Shown piece by piece: positions 1-8,498 of a stretch of DNA of 45,426 nt. Origin of the DNA: Methanoregula sp. PtaB.Bin085 (GTDB taxonomy: Archaea > Halobacteriota > Methanomicrobia > Methanomicrobiales > Methanospirillaceae); contig NZ_MVQB01000041.1 in assembly GCF_002067035.1 (NCBI RefSeq), positions 1-45,426 of the forward strand, given 5' to 3'. Each line of letters starts with the position of its first letter. Position 1 is the first letter of the stretch. Below the pieces are notes generated by a model. It saw nothing but the letters and a program-made list of their open reading frames with translations, did not search any database and was not told where the DNA came from. A program made the translations under genes and the position numbers.

Positions 1-83
1 GTATCATCTTTTCTCTTGATCGTTTCCTGAAAAATCAAAGGGTGTTCAATGTTCTTTGAGCATTTCAACAGGGCCGTAATTCG

Positions 84-800
84 TTATAATCCGAGTAATT
101 CTTTTTTCTTTCTTTCGAAATCATCCCTTGAAATAATTCCATCATCTAGTAATTGTTTGAATTTTCTTATCTCGTCAGCATTACTAGCTGCCTGACCACC
201 ACCTGTGTTCAGCCTCATTTTTTGGACTAGTTCTTCGATTTTTTCTTTTAACCGTATTGCGTCTTCATTTTGCGAACGTTCGAAGGTCACTGTATTCTCA
301 TCATAAGCAGCATTAATAACTCCCTTTTTACTTTCGATTCCTCCGGGTAAGGTGAATTGTATGTAGCCGACTATCAAGCCAGCTTGTCGAAATTGAATTC
401 CTGTAATTTGATTTAGATAAATTGTTTTATCACCTTTTGTAAAACCATGTGATAAAACAGCTAAAAAACCTTCACGTCTGATTACAAGTTTATCTTTGTA
501 TAATTCAATTTGACCATTTGAGCCATAAAAATCCATAATAATTCCAGCAGTCTTTGAGAAGGGATCTGGTGGTAATGGTTTGATTGAATCCCAATTTATG
601 AGAACAAGGCATTTAGGACAAAAGCGGGCTTTTAAATTTGATATTCTTGTTCCACAGGATGGACAGTGGTAATTTAATTGTGTAGATGGAATGGTTTGAG
701 TTTTTTGATTCTGATTATTTTGAATTACTACTTTTTTCCCACAATGTTGGCAGAAAATACTATCATCTGGATTCGGTTTACCACATTTATTACAAAACAT
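84..800 (-). CDS. Zinc-ribbon protein with SHOCT tail
   Basis: The 238-aa protein opens with a CxxC...CxxC zinc ribbon (FCNKCGKPN, FCQHCGKK) and has a second ribbon at about residues 45-65 (HCPSCG, FCPKC). A central beta-rich stretch (about 90-190) resembles the PH-like domains often joined to such ribbons. The C-terminal 30 residues (DEIRKFKQLLDDGIIS, then DDFERKKKELL) are a SHOCT domain, a short helical module thought to mediate oligomerisation. No membrane segment is seen. The reading frame is AT-rich compared with everything after about 1.2 kb, which suggests acquired DNA. On the minus strand a TATA-like CTTATAAC lies about 30 bp before the ATG, so the message may be leaderless. Exact function is unknown. 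Confidence 0.85.
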   Translation of the reverse strand: MFCNKCGKPNPDDSIFCQHCGKKVVIQNNQNQKTQTIPSTQLNYHCPSCGTRISNLKARFCPKCLVLINWDSIKPLPPDPFSKTAGIIMDFYGSNGQIELYKDKLVIRREGFLAVLSHGFTKGDKTIYLNQITGIQFRQAGLIVGYIQFTLPGGIESKKGVINAAYDENTVTFERSQNEDAIRLKEKIEELVQKMRLNTGGGQAASNADEIRKFKQLLDDGIISRDDFERKKKELLGL

Positions 801-934
801 GATTTATCGCTTACGGTAGTTTTCTGTTATAAGACTTTGAATATTCTGATTTGATGCTAGAATTTAACTATTGCATCGTCTATCCTCACGACTATTAATA
901 AAAAAAATAAGCTCTCCGATTGTGATTTATACTC

Positions 935-1315
935 ATGGATTCGATATGTCATACAACTTTTAAGAAACTCCATCCAAAAAAGGGATTCATCGCACCGTAT
1001 ATTAGATTCCCTTGGGGCTATGATGAATCACTTATCGGCAAAGAGGTTAATATTTACAAGACCGATACAGGTTTTATAATCCAGTTTAAACAAGACTCTT
1101 CAATACAGAAAGTCTATGACGTAAAACCAATCCAAAAACCTGATTACGAATCAGCCGCTATACCGCTAAGCCACGGCGGCGCGATACCTCACAATATCGG
1201 TGTATGCGCTAATAAAATGTACGGCCGGAAGGGTTACGAGTACCCGCTCAGCGCGGTAACGTTCTCCTTTCCCGGATTCTCCTTTGAAGCAATGGTCCCG
1301 AACTTGGCCTCGTAA
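935..1315 (+). CDS. Hypothetical protein, possibly with altered C-terminus
   Basis: I do not recognise this 126-aa protein. The first 85 or so residues look like a real small basic protein, with a beta-type core around IGKEVNIYKTDTGFIIQF that recalls short archaeal proteins of unknown role. From about residue 85 the DNA changes from AT-rich to GC-rich and the last 27 codons run antisense through the 3' end of the DUF3467 gene. The present C-terminus may therefore be read-through into chromosomal sequence after an insertion or deletion. It is divergent from the zinc-ribbon gene. The A/T-rich ATTAATAAAAAA stretch before the ATG may hold the promoter. Confidence 0.5.
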   Translation: MDSICHTTFKKLHPKKGFIAPYIRFPWGYDESLIGKEVNIYKTDTGFIIQFKQDSSIQKVYDVKPIQKPDYESAAIPLSHGGAIPHNIGVCANKMYGRKGYEYPLSAVTFSFPGFSFEAMVPNLAS

Positions 1316-1527
1316 TCCGCTACGGTTTTGGTCAGGACACCAAGGAGGTTCTTGGCATGGGAGGGGGTGATCGATACAATGGCCTTTGCCCGGGCCTGGT
1401 TCACCTGCGGGAGCTGGTGGAGGAACAGGAACGTGAATTCATCGTCCTTGTACGCGATCTGGATCATGTTGCTGTACACGGGATCGAGGGCAGGGGGAAT
1501 ATTGACCGATATTTCCTGGGCAGTCAT
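1234..1527 (-). CDS. DUF3467 family protein
   Basis: A 97-aa protein starting MTAQEISVNI, with the family pattern of DUF3467: a short beta strand (VYSNMIQIAY), an FTFLFLHQLP segment, then an SITPSHAKNLLGVLTKTVADYEAKFG helix near the C-terminus. The role of the family is not established. The reading frame stays open upstream to 1899, but that extension is Arg-rich, low-complexity shadow sequence. The start at 1527 has an AGGATC ribosome site just before it. Its 3' end overlaps the convergent hypothetical gene by about 80 bp at the edge of the AT-rich patch, so its last residues may also have been changed. It is divergent from the Cas4-like gene. Confidence 0.8.
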   Translation of the reverse strand: MTAQEISVNIPPALDPVYSNMIQIAYKDDEFTFLFLHQLPQVNQARAKAIVSITPSHAKNLLGVLTKTVADYEAKFGTIASKENPGKENVTALSGYS

Positions 1528-1640
1528 GCTGATCCTGTAGGATGCCGGGGTAGAAAATGTTTGATGTTCCCCCGTGCGGCAGGAGGAATTCCGCAAGTAT
1601 AATTTAGGCGCTCCCCCAAGGATAGTTACAGGAAATACCC

Positions 1641-2315
1641 ATGCCGGAGCCTCCGAAATTCTATACTGTCTCGGACCTCGTCCGGGTCCATACCTGCCCG
1701 GTGCGGTATTACTACGAACGCAATGAACCGTTTGCCGAGTCAGACCGGTACGCGGTCTGCAAGCAGATCTCCTACCATCTTGGCGACCCGCTCGATGCCG
1801 AGGTGATCTGGGCCGAAGTGCTCGTTGTCCGGCCGAAGATCGATCCTTCCCTGCGCGAGTTTCTCGATATCTGTATTGCGGCCTGCAACAAGGGGACATG
1901 GCAGCCGGCAGAGGAGACCGACGTGATGGTGCGATCGGAGAAGCAGGGGCTGACCGGGATGATCGACCGGGTCCTCCCCGATGGTTCTTTTTCTATTGTC
2001 CGCTCTGCACGTGCCATGCCGATCGGTACCTTTGCGGCCGACCGGCTGCGGGTAGCGGCCATTGCCCTCTGCCTCGGGGAGATGACCGGTGAACCCGTTC
2101 AGGGCGGGCACGTGGAGTACATCCCCGACGGGGTGTCGCGCTACCATACCGTCCAGCCCCGCGACCTGCGCCAGCTGATCACGACCCTGTACAAGATCCG
2201 GTTCATGCGGGACGGGGAGGTACCGAAACACCCGCTGAACGCTCCCTGCGTCCGCTGCAGGCACATGGAGAAGTGCGAGAGTACCCGCGGGCGCCGGCTC
2301 TCGGACCTGTTATGA
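1641..2315 (+). CDS. Cas4/RecB-like Fe-S protein, apparently nuclease-dead
   Basis: The 224-aa protein follows the Cas4/Dna2-like PD-(D/E)XK layout. It has an N-terminal Cys (HTCPVRYYYER, about residue 19), a GMIDRV motif near 110, the helix DRLRVAAIALCLGE near 140, and a C-terminal CVRCRHMEKC cluster. The four Cys are those that hold a 4Fe-4S cluster in Cas4. The usual E-x-K of the active site, which should follow GMIDRVLPDG, reads IVRSAR, so the acidic residue and lysine appear lost. No CRISPR array or other cas gene is nearby. This suggests a DNA-binding or scaffold role rather than spacer processing. AGGAAAT precedes the ATG, and a TATA-like AGTATAATTTAG lies at about 1596-1608. Confidence 0.75.
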   Translation: MPEPPKFYTVSDLVRVHTCPVRYYYERNEPFAESDRYAVCKQISYHLGDPLDAEVIWAEVLVVRPKIDPSLREFLDICIAACNKGTWQPAEETDVMVRSEKQGLTGMIDRVLPDGSFSIVRSARAMPIGTFAADRLRVAAIALCLGEMTGEPVQGGHVEYIPDGVSRYHTVQPRDLRQLITTLYKIRFMRDGEVPKHPLNAPCVRCRHMEKCESTRGRRLSDLL

Positions 2316-2490
2316 TATCACTCCTGCCCCAACCGTGCCGGATTTCCTTCGAGATTCCCCGGCTGTTTTTCGGATTGAACGCAAATCATAAATGATCCCT
2401 GCATAAAAAAAAGTACTATTACGAATCCTGCGACCGGCCTGTGGACACGCCGCCAGGCAGCGGGCGCACTATAGTTCTTCGAGGTACACC

Positions 2491-3213
2491 ATGGAACGTT
2501 CTTCCAATCCGGCACTCCGGGACGAGATATTCTACCGCTCCCTCCTCAACGGCACCGAAGACCTGATGACCGTCCAGGGCACGATCAACAAGACCCTGGT
2601 CCTCCTTTGTATCGTGCTGGTCACCGCTGCACTCGTCTGGAACAGTTATTCCATCGTGTTCCCGATCATCATCCCCGCCATGATCGGCGGCCTGATCGTA
2701 GCGCTCGTGACGATCTTCCGGCAGCAGTGGTCACCGTATACTGCGCCGGTATACGCCCTCTTTGAGGGCATCATCCTCGGAGGGATCTCCGGGTACATGG
2801 ACGCCCTGTATCCGGGTATCGTTGTCCAGGCTGTTGCCCTCACGTTCGGGGTATTCTTCCTGCTCCTGATCGTCTTCTCGACGCGCCTGATCCAGGTCAC
2901 GGAGAAGTTCCGGCTTGTTGTGATCGCGGCAACGGGTGCCATCGCGCTCCTGTATATTGCGGACATCGTGCTCGGGTTCTTTGGCAGGCCGGTCGGATTC
3001 GTCCACGAGAGCGGGATCTTCGGTATCGGCTTCTCTCTCGTTGTCATCGTGATCGCGTCCCTCAACCTGATCCTTGACTTCGATTACATCGAGAAGGGCG
3101 TTGAGCACGGTGCGCCGCGATACCTTGAGTGGTATGGTGCGTTTGCCCTGCTCGTAACCCTTGTCTGGCTCTATCTGGAGATCCTGCGGCTGCTTGGCAA
3201 GATGCGGCGATAA
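2491..3213 (+). CDS. Bax inhibitor-1/YccA family membrane protein
   Basis: A 240-aa integral membrane protein with about seven hydrophobic segments. The N-terminal helper region (residues 1-30) is followed by two TM helices, then FEGIILGGISGYMDALYPGIVVQAVALT, which matches the conserved G-rich TM3-TM4 region of BI-1/YccA proteins. The C-terminal half has the NLILDFDYIEKGVE motif typical of the family, including the paired aspartates proposed to sense pH in bacterial homologues. These proteins are linked to ion leak and membrane stress; the archaeal role is not known. GAGGT precedes the ATG. A run of eight T (3229-3236) after the stop is a likely terminator. Confidence 0.9.
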   Translation: MERSSNPALRDEIFYRSLLNGTEDLMTVQGTINKTLVLLCIVLVTAALVWNSYSIVFPIIIPAMIGGLIVALVTIFRQQWSPYTAPVYALFEGIILGGISGYMDALYPGIVVQAVALTFGVFFLLLIVFSTRLIQVTEKFRLVVIAATGAIALLYIADIVLGFFGRPVGFVHESGIFGIGFSLVVIVIASLNLILDFDYIEKGVEHGAPRYLEWYGAFALLVTLVWLYLEILRLLGKMRR

Positions 3214-3228
3214 CCGTCAGGCTGTACC

Positions 3229-3236
3229 TTTTTTTT
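3229..3236 (+). terminator. T-tract after BI-1 gene
   Basis: Eight consecutive T residues begin 15 bp after the BI-1 stop codon. Archaeal RNA polymerase commonly ends at U-rich tracts without a stable hairpin. Confidence 0.5.
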
Positions 3237-3275
3237 ATCCTTCCTTCAGGGCGCGATGCAGCAGGACCGGGATCG

Positions 3276-3673
3276 TTATTCCGGCACCCTGCCGCATCCT
3301 GAACACCGGTAATGATGGACATCGATCGTGCCGGAGCATTCCCTGCAGGTCCAGCGCTCCCTCTCGTGCTTCACGAATGCACGGATGCCGTCTTTTCTGA
3401 TTGCGGCAAGGTTGTCGAGCATGCTCATACGGTACTTCGTGCGGTACCGCCTGTCGGGCTGCTTCAGCCGCCGGTACGGGAACCTCCTGCAGTCATGGGA
3501 ATATTTTCCCTTCAGGTGTTCACAGGCTGCAATCGCACAGTTCCTGCGGCAGCTGCAGTGTGCATCAGAGCAGCCCCGCACCGGTTCTTCTCCCGCAGAA
3601 AAGCAGAACAGAATGCGCAGTGCATGCCGCACGGGGCGATCAGCGTTGTCCTGATCGGATTCTTTGGTGCCAT
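3276..3673 (-). pseudogene. DUF3795 family gene broken by a frameshift
   Basis: Two overlapping minus-strand frames together make one DUF3795 protein. The N-terminal part (start ATG at 3673) reads LIAPCGMHCAFCSAFLREKNRC. The continuation, in another frame, reads GCSDAHCSCRRNCAIAACEHL and runs to CSGCGRVPE at 3276. Adding one base near 3574-3580, inside a C/G run, restores NRC-x-GC-SDAHC and gives a normal-length protein of about 132 aa rich in Cys pairs. DUF3795 proteins are small Cys-rich, probably metal-binding proteins. Either the gene is a recent pseudogene or a base was missed in the sequence. The Cys pairs on both sides of the break are intact, so any inactivation is recent. Confidence 0.75.
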
Positions 3674-3763
3674 GCCGGAGCATGGATTTCCGACCAGCAA
3701 ATACCGGGCGAACGGGAGGTGTCGTACCCGGGACCGATCCTGCCTGACCCGGGTTCCGGAATT

Positions 3764-3989
3764 AATTAAATTCGACCCCCCCCATAACACTTTTACGGAT
3801 TTTTCCGGATTCTCTCCCCGTAAAAACTCCAATAATTCTCGGATCCTGCAGTGCCTTCCCGCAGGGGTCGGATTTAATTTTCTGTCCGGATCCGTCCGTC
3901 TCCGAACGGGAAAATACCTGGTTTTACGGTGATGGATGTGGTTTTTCTGCTTTGCCGGACCGCTGGTAAAAAAATAAATCCGACCCCCC
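3764..3989. repeat. Three-copy CGACCCC element, locus A
   Basis: This fills most of the gene-free stretch 3674-4097. Three motif copies occur: + at 3764-3783 (AATTAAATTCGACCCC), - at 3864-3879 (GGGGTCGGATTTAATT) and + at 3972-3989 (AAATAAATCCGACCCC). Copies 1 and 2 pair at 15 of 16 positions; copies 2 and 3 share TAAATCCGACCCC exactly. Between copies 1 and 2 an inner hairpin TTTTACGG/CCGTAAAA is visible, and TTTTACGG recurs between 2 and 3. Related elements lie at 23032-23254 and 40837-41083. Confidence 0.75.
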
Positions 3990-4097
3990 GCATCCCCATG
4001 AATCGTTCCCTTCCTGCACTTTCACTCCGCGTCCTCCCGTTGTTTAAAAAGGGAATTTTGCAACCATCCTGATTGCAGTATACGGACGTGAAGAACC

Positions 4098-4463
4098 ATG
4101 ACCACACAGCGTATCGAAACCGGGACAGCTGAGGGAGACGCACTGGGTTTTTCTGCAAACTTATTCTCCGGCTGGCTCGAGCTGAAGACCGGCAGCAGGC
4201 TCTACCTTCATTATATCATCTCCCGCTGCCGCGACAACGGGAACACGCAGGCCCTGATCCGCAGCTGGCTGGACAGGGGGTACGATGTCCGGGTTGTCAT
4301 GCCCCGGCCGATCATGCAGCATATCCTGGAAAAACTGGGATTCATCCCCCTGCACGAGTACCTCCCGGACCAGTACGAGGATACCGTCGAGGTCTGGTAC
4401 CGGCCGGCCAGCCGGGTCATATCGCGGCTCCGGCCTCCCGGAACCCCGCGCCTGGTTTCATGA
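4098..4463 (+). CDS. Small protein resembling a GNAT C-terminal half
   Basis: A 121-aa soluble protein that I do not firmly recognise. The region about residues 50-108 (ALIRSWLDRGYDVRVVMPRP, then a helix ending in EKLGFIPLHEYL and DTVEVWYRP) has the feel of the last strand-helix-strand part of a GNAT fold, where a helix is followed by GF and a beta strand. The acetyl-CoA loop (Q/RxxGxG/A) is not visible, so it may be a truncated or diverged acetyltransferase. A GTGAAG lies just before the ATG and a TATA-like TTTAAAAAG is at about 4043-4052. Confidence 0.6.
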   Translation: MTTQRIETGTAEGDALGFSANLFSGWLELKTGSRLYLHYIISRCRDNGNTQALIRSWLDRGYDVRVVMPRPIMQHILEKLGFIPLHEYLPDQYEDTVEVWYRPASRVISRLRPPGTPRLVS

Positions 4464-4628
4464 TCCTGGATATTCCTCCGGAGCGGTCACCGGGAGTCAG
4501 AACGACTGGCGGTCGTGACCGGTCCCGGACCGGCAGGGTCAGCGGCTTTATGTAGGTACAGACCAATTTTTTTCCGGCAGTTCATACGATATGTTTCCGG
4601 TGTTCTTTTATCCGGTTCGGGAGGAATC

Positions 4629-7232
4629 ATGCCGCAGAGTGAATGGATGAATTACAGGAAATACGGTATTGCTGCGCTTGTCGTGGTTTTTGCGCTCTTT
4701 GCCCTCTGGATCCGGCTTCTCCCCATGGCCAATCTGGGATCTGCCGATATTCTCGACATGCCTGCCATGGACGACCCGATGTACAACCTGCGGCAGGTTG
4801 AGGTCATGCTTGCACAGTTCCCCGGGTACGCATGGTTCGAGCCGATGACGCTGTATCCGACGGGAGCGCAGATCTACTGGGGACCCCTGTTTCCGACCAT
4901 TATCGCGACAATCTGTATGCTGACCGGGGCTGCAACCCGCCCCGGGATCGTCTCGGTAGCCCTCCTTGTCCCGCCCTTCCTTGCTGCAGCCACGGTTGCT
5001 GTCATGTATTTCACCGGCAGGGTGTTCGGTGACTGGAAGACGGGTGTCCTTGCATCGGGATTTACCGCAATAATCGCCGGACAGTTCCTCGCGGTTTCGT
5101 TCTACGGGTATATCGACCACCATATCGCGGAGGTTCTCTTCTCGACGATCTTCTGCCTGCTCTACGGGTACACCCTGCTGTCTGAAAAGGACCGGAAGAT
5201 CGACCTCAGGGATCCTGCAGGTTACCGTCAGACCGCATTCCTCGCGATCGCGTGCGGCACAGCCTACCTCCTGGGTCTCTTCGTCATGCCGACGATGATC
5301 CTGTTTGCCATGATCGTTGCGATCTTCACCATCATCCAGTTTGTCATCGATTTCCACCGCAACCGGTCCAGTGATTATCTTCTCGTTCTCAACTGCGGGA
5401 CATTTGTTGTTGCCGCTATCGGCCTCCTCGCGTTCGGGTTCAAGAGCACCGATTTCAACCTTTCCAATTATTCTGCAGGCCACATCTTCGCATATGCCGG
5501 GCTGACAGGCGGGACCATCCTGCTCTGGTATCTCGCACGAATTCTCCGGGGAAGACCCTGGTATTACTATCCCGGCTCCATCGCGGGCATCGGGCTTGCG
5601 TCGGCAGTGGCACTCTTTGTTGTCAGCCAGCCGCTCTTCACCCTGTTTGTCTACGGGCTGTACGCCTTCTTCGGGCAGCAGGCAATCACGGAGACGGTGC
5701 TGGAGGCCATGGGATGGTCGGCTGAACGTGCATGGTACTCCTTCAACTACGGCCTCCTCCTGATGGGTGGCGGGATCCTTGTTATCCTGTACCGCAACAT
5801 CCGCGAGGAACACCCCCACCATATTTTTGCCCTTACCTGGGCACTCGTCATGCTCGTCTCTACATGGCAGCATATCCGGTACGAATATTATCTTGCAATC
5901 TGCATCGCACTGCTTGCGGCGATCTGCGTCTCCTTTGTCATCGACCTTGTCTGGCGGGATATTCCCGTTCTGGCACGGGGCACGTCCCCTGACCGTGATG
6001 CAGAAGGAACAGATGGTCACGAAACCGGAACTGCATCCCGGAAGAAAAAGCAGAAACAGGTCCGGAAGAAATCCGGTTCTTCGGACCTGGCAGCATACTG
6101 GCACATCGCTCCCGGTGTTCTTGTCATCGGGCTCTCCCTGCTGTTCGTGTATACGTCAGTATCGATGTCCTATTCCTTCATGTCCGCATTCGGTCCCCAG
6201 ATGGATGGCGACTGGAAAGAGTCGCTGCTCTGGATGGGCAACAACACGCCGGACCCCGGAGTCGGCTATCTCGCGATCCATGACCAGAAAACCTTCCGGT
6301 ATCCGGCGCAGTCGTACGGTGTCATGTCATGGTGGGATTACGGCCACGTTATCACGTACATCGCGAAGAGGATCCCCAATGCAAACCCGTTCCAGCAGGG
6401 CGTGGCGGGGCCCAACGGGTCTGCCGCCTATTTCGTGGCTAACGACGAGGAGGCCGCCAACCGAATCCTCGATGCTGTCGGAACGCGGTATGTCGTTACC
6501 GATTATGCGATGGATGATATCGTGACCGGCAAGTTCCACGCCATGGCGACCTGGTACAACAGTTCTGCAGGGAGGGCGCCGTTCATCGGGATGTTCCTTA
6601 TCCCAAGCCGGCAGAACCCGGGCCGCTACGAACCTGCCACGTTCCTCCGCCAGGCGTATTACCTGACCATGGTCTCGCGGCTGCACAATTTTGACGGGTC
6701 GATGACAGACCCGCAGAAGGTGTACTACATCGAATATGATGAATCCGCGGCTGCACGGTTCGGCATACCGGCAATCACGAGTGGCAGTCTGCTCAACTAT
6801 ACTGAAGCAGCAGAAAAAGCTGCAGTATATAATGCCAATGCAACGGCCGGCAGGCATGCCGGTATCTTCAACCGCGACCTGACCAGCCCGGTCGAGACCG
6901 TCCCCGCCCTGCGCCATTACCGGCTGGTTCACGAGTCCCCGACGATTGTCAATAACCCTGCCGCAGCAGATGTGCGGACAGTCAAGGTCTTCGAGTACGT
7001 GAAGGGTGCGCATATCAAAGGCGAGGGTATCATCAGCGTGCCGATGGTGGCCAATACCGGCCGCCACTTCACCTACCGCCAGCAGAGCGTCAACGGGGAA
7101 TTCATCGTCCCCTTTTCGACCACCGGAAATCCCTATGACGTAAAGGCAGAGGGCCAGTACCGTATCGAGGGGACGGGTAAGACATTCGATGTTCCGGAGA
7201 GCGCCGTGATGAGCGGGGCAGCAATCAACTGA
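4629..7232 (+). CDS. aglB: Dolichyl-phosphooligosaccharide-protein glycotransferase (STT3/AglB)
   Basis: This enzyme moves the lipid-linked glycan to Asn in N-x-S/T sequons of exported proteins, at the outer face of the membrane. The 867-aa protein has about 13 TM helices in residues 10-510, then a soluble domain. Visible motifs are the first acidic motif AMDDPMYN (D48/D49), the YIDHH motif (D163), and the signature WWDYG at residues 568-572 followed by GHVITYIAKRIPNANPFQ. A Lys-rich loop at about 460-480 precedes the last TM. The frame is open further upstream, but GGGAGG before the ATG at 4629 and the TM start favour this start. Heavily sequon-rich surface proteins lie in the same window (10.1, 41.5 kb) and are likely substrates. 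A T6 tract follows the stop. Confidence 0.95.
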   Translation: MPQSEWMNYRKYGIAALVVVFALFALWIRLLPMANLGSADILDMPAMDDPMYNLRQVEVMLAQFPGYAWFEPMTLYPTGAQIYWGPLFPTIIATICMLTGAATRPGIVSVALLVPPFLAAATVAVMYFTGRVFGDWKTGVLASGFTAIIAGQFLAVSFYGYIDHHIAEVLFSTIFCLLYGYTLLSEKDRKIDLRDPAGYRQTAFLAIACGTAYLLGLFVMPTMILFAMIVAIFTIIQFVIDFHRNRSSDYLLVLNCGTFVVAAIGLLAFGFKSTDFNLSNYSAGHIFAYAGLTGGTILLWYLARILRGRPWYYYPGSIAGIGLASAVALFVVSQPLFTLFVYGLYAFFGQQAITETVLEAMGWSAERAWYSFNYGLLLMGGGILVILYRNIREEHPHHIFALTWALVMLVSTWQHIRYEYYLAICIALLAAICVSFVIDLVWRDIPVLARGTSPDRDAEGTDGHETGTASRKKKQKQVRKKSGSSDLAAYWHIAPGVLVIGLSLLFVYTSVSMSYSFMSAFGPQMDGDWKESLLWMGNNTPDPGVGYLAIHDQKTFRYPAQSYGVMSWWDYGHVITYIAKRIPNANPFQQGVAGPNGSAAYFVANDEEAANRILDAVGTRYVVTDYAMDDIVTGKFHAMATWYNSSAGRAPFIGMFLIPSRQNPGRYEPATFLRQAYYLTMVSRLHNFDGSMTDPQKVYYIEYDESAAARFGIPAITSGSLLNYTEAAEKAAVYNANATAGRHAGIFNRDLTSPVETVPALRHYRLVHESPTIVNNPAAADVRTVKVFEYVKGAHIKGEGIISVPMVANTGRHFTYRQQSVNGEFIVPFSTTGNPYDVKAEGQYRIEGTGKTFDVPESAVMSGAAIN

Positions 7233-7283
7233 TTTTTTCGCTCTGTTGAAAACCTGATCACGATAGTATTGAGTAGTGACGGA

Positions 7284-7480
7284 GCCACGGGTGCCCGGGG
7301 GCTGTCGACCCTCGCCCCGTGGAGCATGGCCGTATATCGGCATGAAAAAGAAGATCCTACCAGGGGGTCAAGGGGGCTTGCCCCCCTGGCTGCCTCCGCC
7401 TCGGGGGACCGAACGCAGGGAGGTCAGGAAGAATGCGGATTATTCTTGGAAAAGTGAGGGGGGCACCGTCGCAATTCTCC
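7284..7480 (+). repeat. Hairpin-rich interspersed repeat, copy 1
   Basis: The stretch between aglB and the convergent nucleotidyltransferase gene (7233-7565) holds a repeat also present at 24683-24834. Shared blocks are GCCACGGG-GCCCG, TCGACCCTCGC, GTGGAGCAT, GTCAAGGGGGCTTGCCCCC, GGCTGCCTCC and TCGCAA-TTC. CCACGGG pairs with CCCGTGG; inside it CGGGG pairs with CCTCG. A second hairpin is AGGGGG-CTTG-CCCCCT. Confidence 0.75.
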
Positions 7481-7565
7481 TTCACGCATTAGGGAAAAGA
7501 TCTCACCACAGCCGATTTTTTGAATTTTCAGGGATGACACACTGCCTCTCCCTCAGAAAAAGCCG

Positions 7566-8489
7566 TTACTGCCCGAGCAGCGTCTTCGACACGATATACT
7601 CGCCGCGGGCTTCCCTTGTTGTGCCGACGATGAGCCAGCGTTCGCTGCCATGCTGCTCCAGGACACCGCAGGCCTCGATGATCTCTCCCGCGAGAGCCTG
7701 TCCGCTGTAGGTGTGGGTGAACGAGAGCACCCGCGATACGGATTCATGGTCGATCCCGTAGAGCGCAGGGTTGTCGAACGCAAGCGAGGCGTCGTTTACC
7801 CGTGCCTCGATTGTTGCCTTCCCAAGGACGATCCCCCTGCCAGAGGGTGCTGATTCGATCTCATCGTAGGAGCGGGTGTAGAGGATGTCGAAATACGTCC
7901 CGTCGATCTGGCCCCGGTTCCATTTCCGCTGCTCGTGGAGAACGAACTGGTCGTACGGGATCTCGGGTTTGCGCTTGTCGTACACCCTGCGCCACATGTC
8001 CCGCGACAGCCCCTCGATCTTCCCCTCTCTGATGCCCCGCTCCACAAGATTCTGGGCGGTGAACCAGTGCTTCCCGTACACGACCATATCGATGTCCGAA
8101 CTCTCGTCGGCCAGGCCGCAGAGGAGGGAGCCGGTGCAGCCGACCGTGCCTTCGGGCAGCCGGAAGATGCCGAGAAGCTTCTTCACCCGGGGATGGTCCC
8201 GCGCTATGCGGCCGATCTCCAGGTCGGGTTTGAGTACCCGGACAATATCGTCGCGGGGTACGCGGTGGATAAGGCCGGCATAGTGCGGCTTCTTCCGCTG
8301 CACGAGATCATATGCCTCCTCGAAATCGTACTTGGTGTACCGCTGCCCTGAAGCATGGATCCTTGCACCCTTTTCATCCGGCACGTACCGGAGCACGCAG
8401 CCAACCGGCCCGGCATTGTCGTACGTGGAGACGGCATAGAGCCATCCGTCCCTGTCCTCGATAAAATCCCGAAGGCGAACCGGCATCAT
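7566..8489 (-). CDS. Predicted nucleotidyltransferase (COG2413-like)
   Basis: A 307-aa protein with a minimal nucleotidyltransferase core. The motif GSLLCGLADESSDIDMVVYG (about residues 120-139) has the GS loop and the D-x-D metal pair of DNA polymerase beta-type transferases. An N-terminal domain of about 100 residues starts RLRDFIEDRDGWLYAV and is typical of the archaeal COG2413 group; its substrate is unknown. It is last in a minus-strand operon after the ACT protein and Sua5/YrdC, 9 bp from the latter. GAGGA precedes the start; ATG at 8489 or 8486 are both possible. Confidence 0.85.
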   Translation of the reverse strand: MMPVRLRDFIEDRDGWLYAVSTYDNAGPVGCVLRYVPDEKGARIHASGQRYTKYDFEEAYDLVQRKKPHYAGLIHRVPRDDIVRVLKPDLEIGRIARDHPRVKKLLGIFRLPEGTVGCTGSLLCGLADESSDIDMVVYGKHWFTAQNLVERGIREGKIEGLSRDMWRRVYDKRKPEIPYDQFVLHEQRKWNRGQIDGTYFDILYTRSYDEIESAPSGRGIVLGKATIEARVNDASLAFDNPALYGIDHESVSRVLSFTHTYSGQALAGEIIEACGVLEQHGSERWLIVGTTREARGEYIVSKTLLGQ

Positions 8490-8498
8490 GAAAAATCC

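Noticed and set aside
1641-2315. Cas4-like gene as a sign of a CRISPR-Cas locus
   Set aside because: No array or other cas gene is present, and the nuclease residues are missing.
3312-3932. 206-aa plus-strand frame opposite the broken DUF3795 gene
   Set aside because: The minus strand has clear DUF3795 Cys motifs; the plus frame has no family feature and runs into the locus A repeat.
4608-6104. 498-aa open frame on the minus strand across aglB
   Set aside because: It is the antisense shadow of aglB, rich in Asp/Arg/Gly, with no domain pattern or start signal. Codon bias in GC-rich DNA often keeps such frames open.
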